Shown: positions 1 to 5,140 of the stretch, in pieces
Position numbering within the stretch: the first letter of the stretch is position 1
Layout: every line of letters begins with the position of its first letter
From: an uncultured Rhodospirillaceae bacterium
GTDB taxonomy: Bacteria > Pseudomonadota > Alphaproteobacteria > Rhodospirillales > Casp-alpha2
Direction of reading: 5' to 3'
Assembly: GCA_913048145.1 (NCBI GenBank)
Contig: CAJWVP010000202.1
Span: 1-5,651, forward strand
Length of the DNA stretch: 5,651 bases
Made by a program: the position numbers and the translations under genes
The notes under the pieces: model-generated
What the model was told of the DNA's origin: nothing
Databases searched by the model: none
Seen by the model: the letters and a program-made list of their open reading frames with translations, nothing else

Positions 1-2
1 CC

Positions 3-155
3 GGCGCGGGGCTGTACGAGTCCGTGCCCATGGACGAGGAGGAGACGGTGCACGCGGACTACGCCGCGGATCCGCTCGTGTGGGACGACGCGTTCCGAGC
101 CGACCTCCTGCGGCGCGTCGCGGCCCGGCGGCCGTCGGCACACCTCGAGAAATAA
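3..155 (+). CDS. C-terminal end of an unrecognised protein (partial, high GC)
   Basis: An open frame enters from the left edge and gives 50 residues before a TAA at 153-155. The peptide is acidic in its first half (a DEEE run near residue 11, then ADPLVWDD around residues 22-29) and ends in an Arg-rich helix-like stretch (LLRRVAARR) before HLEK. Almost every codon ends in G or C, which is stronger GC3 bias than in the genes to the right and suggests a different genomic origin. I do not recognise the family and no catalytic motif is visible. The opposite-strand frame is also open here, but it reads as an Arg/Val-rich shadow. Because the fragment lies beyond a suspected join near position 570, it may not belong to the same genome as the rest of the window. 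Confidence 0.4.
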   Translation, partial: GAGLYESVPMDEEETVHADYAADPLVWDDAFRADLLRRVAARRPSAHLEK

Positions 156-203
156 ACGCAAGTCCTGGGCGCACCGCCGGTTCCGGAGCTGACCTCTCCT
201 ACA

Positions 204-395
204 AAGGTCCGCGAAATAAATCTCATCTGATACTGCCGTCAGCGCGCCGTCGTCGTCGAATTTGAGAATCGCGCGGCCCTCGATCAGGGCTAGCGGCACG
301 CGGAGGCGGCCCGTCGCCGCCGCGTCCTGGAAGAGCTTGACGACACCTTTCCAGGAGAACGTCGAGACTTGACCGTAACGGTCGGCGTAGGGCGT
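204..395 (-). CDS. Protein-like fragment of unknown family (minus strand)
   Basis: This 64-codon stretch reads like real protein: TPYADRYGQ, then FSWKGVVKLFQ, an RVPLALIEGRAILKF segment and a DDDGALT turn, ending at EIYFADL. The opposite strand in the same region contains stops and Ser/Arg/Pro-rich shadow sequence, so minus is the likelier coding strand. It has no start or stop codon of its own. It lies in the same frame as the truncated amidohydrolase that begins at 1316 but shows no resemblance to the C-terminal half of that family. Left of 204 the frame becomes Arg-rich and implausible (CRRGQLRNRR), so the true coding segment probably ends near there. I cannot assign a family. It is most likely a piece of another gene brought next to the amidohydrolase by a chimeric join or rearrangement. 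Confidence 0.3.
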
Positions 396-570
396 CGGCG
401 CTGCTTCTACCCCAGGCCAAGCACTAGCTACCGACAAAAGCCAGGCGGCCGACGGCGGCGTGCGGATTGCCGATGGCCTGGTGGCGACGGAGTTCCTGAT
501 TGCCGCGATCCTCCTGCACGGCATCAACGTCTGCTCGGAGCTGCTCGGCCGCGCCTCCGTCGGACGCGTC
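391..570 (+). CDS. Protein-like fragment of unknown family (plus strand)
   Basis: Sixty codons follow an in-frame TAG at 388-390 and run to about 570, where the antisense amidohydrolase homology begins. A GTG at 460 is a possible start but has no clear Shine-Dalgarno. The best part reads VRIADGLVATEFLIAAILL and then CSELLGRASVGRV, an aliphatic helix-like segment with mostly G/C third positions. The minus-strand reading of the same bases is Pro/Ser/Thr/Arg-rich, which is typical of a shadow, so plus is preferred. Both readings share their wobble positions, so GC3 cannot decide between them. The frame continues beyond 570, but there it is only the antisense of the amidohydrolase gene. No family was recognised. 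Confidence 0.22.
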
Positions 571-585
571 AACTCCTGGACAATC
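555..585. other. Probable sequence junction (chimera or rearrangement breakpoint)
   Basis: Amidohydrolase family similarity on the minus strand is continuous down to about position 570 (…RRDALFAASKIVQEL) and then gives way to TRPTEARPSSSEQ, which is not family-like. Coding strand and base composition also change here. No obvious target duplication, terminal inverted repeat or transposase is visible on the left side, so an assembly or amplification artefact is at least as likely as a biological breakpoint. Confidence 0.5.
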
Positions 586-1316
586 TTCGAGGCTGCGAAA
601 AGGGCGTCACGCCGAACTGGCATGGGGGTCGGTCCGGCGTGGCTTTCCTGGCCAGTCACCGTGATCTCGTACCAGCGCTGGCCCTGGGCCGCGGTGACGA
701 CGCCGATGGTTCGGTTCTCAGCTTCCAGGATTGGCCCCTGTTCGATATGCAACTCGAAATAGGAGCCGACTTCATGGGACCCCGGCGTCTCTGCGCCTGC
801 ATAACCGATGCGTTCTAATTCGTCGCCGAAGGCAAGGCCGTCCAAGTCGGTTTTTACCCTGATCTCGTCGAGCTCAAAGACCCCGGTGAATACACCGGAA
901 CCCATCATGGCTGGAGCGTAGCGGCTACCTTCCTCATTAGTCCAGCAGACGACCTCGACCGGGGCTTCGGTCTCCACGGCGTGATCGTTAAGCGTACGGA
1001 TCGCCTCTAAACCGGCGAGGACACCCAGAACGCCATCGAACCGGCCGCCCGTGGGCTGCGTGTCAAGATGACTGCCCATCATGACCGGCGCCTTTGACGG
1101 GTCCGTACCTGGACGCCGCGCAAAGATGTTGCCGACGGCGTCGATCGTCACGTCGCAGTCGGCGTCCTTGCACCACCGCACGAATAGGTCGCGGCCTTCC
1201 TTGTCCACGTCGGTGAGTGCCAAGCGGCAATTGCCGCCTTTCTTCGTGGCACCAATCTTCGCCATGTCCATGAGACTGGCCCACAGGCGGTCGGCATTGA
1301 TCGGAATGTTGGTCAT
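570..1316 (-). pseudogene. M20-family amidohydrolase (N-carbamoyl-amino-acid / allantoate type), 3'-truncated
   Basis: Zn/Mn-dependent hydrolases of this family remove the carbamoyl or ureido group from N-carbamoyl amino acids or allantoate in the cytoplasm. About 249 N-terminal residues are present of a family length near 410-420. Metal-ligand motifs are in order: GSHLDTQPTGGRFDG (His83, Asp94), NEEGSRY (Glu128/129) and ELHIEQGP (His190). The dimerisation-domain signature GQESHAGPTPM (His226) follows. The last metal ligand and the C-terminal half of the catalytic domain are missing because the sequence stops being family-like near position 570. The frame nevertheless stays open to the left edge, giving an apparent ~438-codon ORF. 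The ATG overlaps the TGA of yaaA as ATGA, and no Shine-Dalgarno is visible, so translation is probably coupled to yaaA. Family assignment is secure. Exact substrate is not. Truncation may be an assembly artefact rather than a true pseudogene. Confidence 0.85.
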
Positions 1317-2098
1317 TTGACGGGCGCGGGTTGCGGCCGAGTGTAGACCCACTTGTTATCGTCCGAGAGATCGGCTCGAAACTCATAGCCATTCAGATTG
1401 AAGTCCTTCAGGCCTTCCGCCTTATCGATGCGGTTGGTGATCATGAACCGTGCCATGGCGCCGCGAGCCTGTTTGGCGAACATCCCGATAGTCCGTGATT
1501 GGCCGTCCTTGATCTCATGGAAAATGGGCGTCAATACCGGTCCAGCCAGTTCCTTTGAGCGCACGGACTTGAAGTATTCCGAAGACGCTAGATTGACCAG
1601 TGTCTTATCATTTTGATCGTCCAGCAGGGCATTCAGGTTGTCGGTTATTCGGCTGTCCCAGAAGTCATAAAGATTGGCACGGTGCGGCGGGTTGAACTTC
1701 GCGCCCATTTCCAGCCGATAGGGCTGGATCAGGTCCAACGGCCGCAATACCCCATAAAGACCGGACAGAATTCGCAGGTGCTCTTGCGCGAAGGCCATGT
1801 CGCGCTTGTTGAGTGTACCGGCCCGAAGGCCCACGTAGGTGTCGCCGTTGAACACCCAGGCCGCCTGTTTGGCATTCCCAAGGTGGAAGGGCGTGGAGAA
1901 ATCCTGGTAGCGCTGATAGTTTAAATCCGCCAGCGGGTCGCTCAACTTCATGGTCTGCTTGAGCTTCGCGCGGCTCAGTTTCCGCGCCGTCTTCACGAGA
2001 ATTTCGATGTCCTCCATGAGGTCAGGCAACGTGTGCTCTTCGAACTTGGGTTCTGTTTCGAAGTCGAGTTTTTTGGCGGGGGAAATTACAGCAAGCAT
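1313..2098 (-). CDS. yaaA: Peroxide stress protein YaaA (UPF0246/DUF328 family)
   Basis: The full-length protein is 261 residues, close to E. coli YaaA (about 258). E. coli YaaA limits free intracellular iron and DNA damage during peroxide stress, and family members bind DNA. Signatures are the N-terminus MLAVISPAKKLDFET (residues 1-15), LSGLYGVLRPLDLIQPYRLEMG (111-132), NLASSEYF (169-176) and the basic FAKQARGAMARF segment (207-218). The ATG at 2098 follows AAGAGG with a 6-base spacing (2105-2110 on the plus strand), which supports this start. The 3' end overlaps the amidohydrolase start by ATGA, so the two form one transcription unit. Upstream it is divergent from the YffB-like thiol protein gene, with about 100 bases between the starts. 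Nothing appears broken or truncated. Confidence 0.95.
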   Translation of the reverse strand: MLAVISPAKKLDFETEPKFEEHTLPDLMEDIEILVKTARKLSRAKLKQTMKLSDPLADLNYQRYQDFSTPFHLGNAKQAAWVFNGDTYVGLRAGTLNKRDMAFAQEHLRILSGLYGVLRPLDLIQPYRLEMGAKFNPPHRANLYDFWDSRITDNLNALLDDQNDKTLVNLASSEYFKSVRSKELAGPVLTPIFHEIKDGQSRTIGMFAKQARGAMARFMITNRIDKAEGLKDFNLNGYEFRADLSDDNKWVYTRPQPAPVK

Positions 2099-2200
2099 GA
2101 GCGGCCTCTTGAAATTTCAGGTTACGTTCTAATCCAATTGTCCGTAGCATATAGGGGTGGAACTGGCTTGAACAATAGAAGGCGTAAAGGGAAATTCATC
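2099..2200. promoter_or_regulatory. Divergent promoter region between yaaA and the YffB-like gene
   Basis: These 102 bases hold the 5' regions of both divergent genes. A candidate minus-strand promoter for yaaA is TTGTTC (2170-2175) and TATATG (2148-2153) with a 16-base spacer. On the plus strand only a weak TATAGG (2150-2155) is seen, so that promoter is not defined. A perfect 10-base palindrome, TGAAATTTCA (2110-2119), sits just before the yaaA ribosome site and could be an operator, but short AT palindromes arise by chance. The Shine-Dalgarno sites are AAGAGG for yaaA and AGGGA (2188-2192) for the plus-strand gene. Confidence 0.4.
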
Positions 2201-2551
2201 ATGATTAAGGTCTTCGGACTGAAAAATTGCGATACCTGCCGCAATGCTTTGAAGTGGCTAAATAATTCCGGATTTATACACGAATTCCATGATATTCGTG
2301 ATAACAAAATCGACGCCGACGTCGTCAAACGATGGATCCTTGCGGTGGGTTTCGACTCGCTGCTGAATACGCGCTCCACCACGTGGCGCGGCCTACCTGA
2401 TGAAAAAAAGGCCATTACTAATGAACACGCGGCCATGGAATTGATGTTGGAGAACCCGACTTTGATAAAACGTCCGGTATTCGAAGCTGGAGATGAGGTT
2501 ATCGTTGGGTTCAAGGACATACAGAAGGAAGCCCTGGAGGCGCAACGATGA
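2201..2551 (+). CDS. ArsC/Spx-family thioredoxin-fold protein (YffB-like)
   Basis: This 116-residue protein has the length and layout of the ArsC/Spx superfamily and most resembles E. coli YffB, whose cellular role is poorly defined. Shared features are the N-terminal strand and active-site loop GLKNCDTCRNA (Cys10, Cys13), the HDIRD segment (30-34), LLNTRSTTWRGL (54-65) and the KRPV motif (90-93) with the family's conserved Arg-Pro. Cys10 is the expected catalytic thiol. Cys13 makes a CxxC pair that E. coli YffB lacks, where the loop reads CDTI, so an intramolecular disulfide is possible. The ATG at 2201 is preceded by AGGGA with an 8-base spacing. The frame is open upstream to 2033, but that part is antisense to yaaA and is not coding. 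The gene is divergent from yaaA. There are no other ars genes here, so arsenic resistance is not supported. Confidence 0.9.
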   Translation: MIKVFGLKNCDTCRNALKWLNNSGFIHEFHDIRDNKIDADVVKRWILAVGFDSLLNTRSTTWRGLPDEKKAITNEHAAMELMLENPTLIKRPVFEAGDEVIVGFKDIQKEALEAQR

Positions 2552-2583
2552 TGGCTGTTATCCGGCTCAAGTGTTCAGCCAGT

Positions 2584-2609
2584 GGCTTGCGACCTTTAAG
2601 GTTCTAGCC
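2584..2609 (+). terminator. Imperfect inverted repeat downstream of the YffB-like gene
   Basis: GGCT (2584-2587) pairs with AGCC (2606-2609), and inside it ACCTT (2592-2596) pairs with AAGGT (2598-2602) around a single T. It begins 33 bases after the stop of the plus-strand gene, in the convergent gap. The one-base inner loop and absence of a following T-tract make it a poor intrinsic terminator. It is recorded only as the best hairpin seen in this gap. Confidence 0.18.
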
Positions 2610-2745
2610 AATGTGCCGATTTAGGTAAGTGCTGCCATGGCGTCACGACTGGCGTTCGTATCATGACCCTCTGATTTACCAAAAAAGCTTCTTCAACATT
2701 TGCGAGCCTGTCCAGGGCCTCTTCTGTAATCGGCTGTGGGGCCAC
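2596..2745 (-). CDS. Possible small ORF or gene remnant (49 codons)
   Basis: The gap downstream of the PanB-like gene contains a minus-strand frame from a GTG at 2745 to a TAA at 2596-2598. Its composition is protein-like: an amphipathic ITEEALDRLANVEEAFL segment (residues 6-22), then VMIRTPVVTPWQHL (27-40). The RTPVV piece following a short helix is faintly like the N-terminus of threonine-dehydratase-type PLP enzymes, but the match is too short to claim. No Shine-Dalgarno precedes the GTG and there are no close alternative starts. It lies 19 bases beyond the PanB-like stop, on the same strand, so it could be a decayed third gene of that unit or a chance ORF. Confidence 0.2.
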   Translation of the reverse strand: MAPQPITEEALDRLANVEEAFLVNQRVMIRTPVVTPWQHLPKSAHWLEP

Positions 2746-2764
2746 CGCATCGGTAGAGACTCGG

Positions 2765-3622
2765 TTAGCCCGACTTCAGCGCTTCTTTGAGCTTCGCAGC
2801 CTCTTCCGTTTTCATATGGTAACTGTGGTCTTCATTTGGAAAGGCTCCTGATCGCACGTCGGCGACGTAGGATTTGAACGCCTCAACCGCTACGTCCGCG
2901 ACATTGCCATAGCGCTTGGCGAACTTTGGTTTGAAGGTATCGAAGGCGCCAATAAGGTCGTAGCCATTGAGCATCTGACAGGTTCCGGCGGCACCCGCGC
3001 CAATGGAAAACGTGAAGATGTCGATGGCGTCGTCGACGGCCTGTCCGACCTCATAGGGAACGGCTTCGATTTCCAATCCGATGGCGCCAGCCTCTTCAAT
3101 GGCTTTGGCATTGTCGATGATCTGTAAGGCGTCATTGGCGGTTTGGCCCTGCATTTTGAAACCGCCGTGTTTGTGGACGTGATGGGGGATCAGACCCACG
3201 TGGCTCATCACTGGGACGCCAGCATCGGCTACGGCCCTGATAATGTCGAAAATTTCCCGACCCCCCTGGAGTTTCAAGGCATCGACGCCGCTTTCCTTCA
3301 TCATCTGCACTGCGTTGGTCACCGCTAGGTCCTTGGTGGCATATGAGCCATAGGGCATGGCAGCTATCGTAAAAGTATTTGGTGCGCCACGGCGAACCGC
3401 GCGGGTGTGTTCGATCATCTGATCGACAGTGATGGCCAAGGTGTTTTCATGGCCGTACAGCGTCATGCCTAGGCTGTCGCCAATGCCCAGGATGTCGATC
3501 CCGGCGCGTTCCGCCCAGGCGGCGCTGAGTACCTCACCGACGGCGACCATTACCACCCGTTCGCCCGCAGCTTTTTTCGCCTTGAGATCTGGGATGGTTA
3601 GTTTCTTTCGCTCCGCGTTCAT
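2765..3622 (-). CDS. PanB-like protein (ketopantoate hydroxymethyltransferase family), altered metal site
   Basis: PanB transfers a hydroxymethyl group from 5,10-methylene-THF to 2-oxoisovalerate in the cytoplasmic pantothenate pathway. This 285-residue protein aligns by eye with E. coli PanB over its whole length: GDSLGMTLYGHE (48-59), HTRAVRRGAPN (72-82), SHVGLIP (140-146), GGFKMQGQ (153-160), the IEAVP segment with the presumed catalytic Glu186, SIGAG (206-210) and a C-terminal PNEDHSYH (262-269). Asp49, Ser50 and Lys117 of the substrate and metal site are kept. However, the position of the second Mg2+ ligand (Asp84 in E. coli) is Ala88, and that of Glu114 is Gln119. The usual TAYD motif near the N-terminus is VAVGE. 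The ATG is preceded by GAGG at 8 bases (3631-3634), 20 bases after the upstream dehydrogenase. Family membership is firm. True PanB activity is doubtful, so no symbol is given. Confidence 0.88.
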   Translation of the reverse strand: MNAERKKLTIPDLKAKKAAGERVVMVAVGEVLSAAWAERAGIDILGIGDSLGMTLYGHENTLAITVDQMIEHTRAVRRGAPNTFTIAAMPYGSYATKDLAVTNAVQMMKESGVDALKLQGGREIFDIIRAVADAGVPVMSHVGLIPHHVHKHGGFKMQGQTANDALQIIDNAKAIEEAGAIGLEIEAVPYEVGQAVDDAIDIFTFSIGAGAAGTCQMLNGYDLIGAFDTFKPKFAKRYGNVADVAVEAFKSYVADVRSGAFPNEDHSYHMKTEEAAKLKEALKSG

Positions 3623-3642
3623 CTTGAGAACCTCTTCATGCC

Positions 3643-5061
3643 TTAACCGTCCGGCAGGACTTTCCCAGGGTTCATAATGTTCTGCGGATCCAACGTCTGC
3701 TTCACCGCTCGCATCAGGTCTAGGGCAACAGGGTTTTTGTAGGTCGCCATGTCTTCGCGTTTCAGCAGGCCGATGCCGTGTTCGGCGCTGACGCTACCGT
3801 CCATATCGTTGACCAGGTCATGGACGATTGTCTTGAAGATATCCCACTGGTCAAGGAATACGTCCTTATCCATTTCAAAGGGCTGGTTGACGTTGTAGTG
3901 AATGTTGCCATCACCCATGTGGCCGAAGGCGCAGATGCGGGCCGCCGGCATTTGCTGATGTACACGCTTGTTGGCCTCACGGAGGAATTCTGACACCCGA
4001 GAAACAGGCACGGAGACATCGTGTTTGATGCTGCCTGTGCCTTCATGGCGCTGCGCTTCGGGCACGCCTTCGCGCAATCCCCAAAGAGCGACGCATTGTG
4101 CTTCCGATTGGGCAACGACGGCATCGACAATAACTTCGTCTTCTAACGCCGAACCCAGGATCGCCTCCAGGGCGTCGCGGGCGGTGTCGTCGTCGCTGAG
4201 GCTGGTAATCTCAATCAATACGTAGGCGGGGTACCTTCCGGCTAATGGATTAGCGGCGTCTTCGATGTTATCGAGGACAATCTGCAGCGATGTTTCATTA
4301 AAGTACTCGAACGCTGAGACCATATTACCGAGGTCTGAATTGGCGCGGGTAAACAATGCCAGGATTGCTTCCGCACTGGATGCGCCAACAAAAGCCATCT
4401 CGCGTCGTTTCGGTTTTGGAAATAGTTTGAGGACAGCGCCAGTGATGATTCCTAGCGTCCCTTCGCCTCCGATGAACAGATGTTTCAGATCATAGCCCGT
4501 GTTGTCTTTGCGGAGCCGGGTCATGTCGTTCCAAATTCGCCCGTCGGGCAAGACCACTTCCAATCCCAACACAAGATCGCGGGCATTGCCGTATCGCAAC
4601 ACCTGCACGCCGCCGGCGTTGGTGGACAAGTTGCCGCCGATGCGGCAACTCCCCTCAGCGCCGAGGCTCAGAGGGAACAGGCGGTCAACGTTGTTGGCGG
4701 CTGCCTGGATGTCCGCCAAGATCACGCCGGCGTCGACGCTCATGGTATTGTCCACGGGATCGATGTCGCGGATCTCATTCATGCGGTGTGTGGTGAGCAG
4801 GACGCCACCATTCGGAACACCGGCGCCAACCAATCCGGTATTTCCGCCGTGTGCGACGACGGGAAGGCCTGAGGCGGCGCATACGCCAACAATATCCGCA
4901 ACCTGCTGAGTTGTTTCCGGGCTGACGACAAGATCGCAATGGCCATTCCATAGGCCCCGCATTTCTGAAATGTGGGGTTGAATATCATCGGGCTGGTCAA
5001 GCCAACCTTTGTTGCCGACGATCTGACGGATTTTATCGAGTGCTTCCGAGTTGGTCATCAT
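3643..5061 (-). CDS. FAD-binding 2-hydroxyacid dehydrogenase (D2HGDH/GlcD-type)
   Basis: This 472-residue flavoprotein belongs to the VAO/PCMH family group that oxidises D-2-hydroxy acids (D-2-hydroxyglutarate, D-lactate, glycolate) to 2-oxo acids, usually passing electrons to ETF or the respiratory chain. The N-terminal FAD-binding domain carries HGGNTGLVGAG (71-81), LSLGAEGSCRIGGNLSTNAGG (131-151) and GGEGTLGIITGAVLKL (198-213). The C-terminal cap carries LWGLREGVPEA (327-337), KHDVSVPV (347-354) with likely substrate-binding Arg330 and Lys347, the metal motif FGHMGDGNIHYNV (379-391; His381, His388) and SAEHGIG (425-431). It ends in the family hallmark LDPQNIMNPGKVLP. No signal peptide is seen, so it is probably cytoplasmic or membrane-peripheral. 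Two ATGs in tandem start it, without a Shine-Dalgarno. The overall pattern fits D-2-hydroxyglutarate dehydrogenase best, but substrate cannot be fixed from sequence. It lies directly upstream of the PanB-like gene, 20 bases apart. Confidence 0.93.
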   Translation of the reverse strand: MMTNSEALDKIRQIVGNKGWLDQPDDIQPHISEMRGLWNGHCDLVVSPETTQQVADIVGVCAASGLPVVAHGGNTGLVGAGVPNGGVLLTTHRMNEIRDIDPVDNTMSVDAGVILADIQAAANNVDRLFPLSLGAEGSCRIGGNLSTNAGGVQVLRYGNARDLVLGLEVVLPDGRIWNDMTRLRKDNTGYDLKHLFIGGEGTLGIITGAVLKLFPKPKRREMAFVGASSAEAILALFTRANSDLGNMVSAFEYFNETSLQIVLDNIEDAANPLAGRYPAYVLIEITSLSDDDTARDALEAILGSALEDEVIVDAVVAQSEAQCVALWGLREGVPEAQRHEGTGSIKHDVSVPVSRVSEFLREANKRVHQQMPAARICAFGHMGDGNIHYNVNQPFEMDKDVFLDQWDIFKTIVHDLVNDMDGSVSAEHGIGLLKREDMATYKNPVALDLMRAVKQTLDPQNIMNPGKVLPDG

Positions 5062-5097
5062 AGTCTTGATTTAATGGTGCTGGGCGCGTGATGGCAA
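5062..5097 (-). promoter_or_regulatory. Candidate sigma-70-type promoter for the FAD dehydrogenase, possibly leaderless
   Basis: On the minus strand TTGCCA (5092-5097, five of six matches to the -35 consensus) and TTAAAT (5069-5074, four of six to the -10) are separated by exactly 17 bases. The -10 ends seven bases before the ATG at 5061. Transcription would therefore begin at or next to the start codon, in keeping with the lack of a Shine-Dalgarno. The site falls in the 79-base gap after the exonuclease gene. Confidence 0.4.
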
Positions 5098-5140
5098 CCG
5101 CGACCATTTCGAAAACTACGTGTCTTCTTTTCTTCTTTCG

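Noticed and set aside
235..260. Shared 11-mer AGCGCGCCGTC and DDGALT peptide between the left-end fragment and the exonuclease near 5580
   Set aside because: The match does not extend beyond the short GC-rich word, and the surrounding protein sequences are unrelated, so chance is sufficient.
1..570. Insertion sequence or phage insertion interrupting the amidohydrolase
   Set aside because: No transposase, integrase, terminal inverted repeat or target duplication can be seen, and the other side of any such element is outside the window.
369..818. Plus-strand open frames at 369-818 and 460-762
   Set aside because: Right of about 570 both are antisense to the clearly recognisable amidohydrolase, with Arg/Pro-rich or scrambled composition. 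Only the 391-570 part of the second is kept, at low confidence.
2033..2200. N-terminal extension of the YffB-like protein to an upstream ATG at 2033
   Set aside because: The extension would overlap yaaA antisense and lacks family similarity. The ATG at 2201 has a good ribosome site and gives the normal family length.
2201..2551. Arsenate reductase assignment and arsenic resistance locus
   Set aside because: The protein matches the YffB-like branch better than true ArsC, and no arsR, arsB or acr3 gene is nearby.
2744..2754. Small hairpin ACCG-CAT-CGGT downstream of the PanB-like gene as a terminator
   Set aside because: The stem has only four pairs with no T-tract next to it. The six-T run on the minus strand (A-run near 2680-2686) has no GC-rich stem directly before it.
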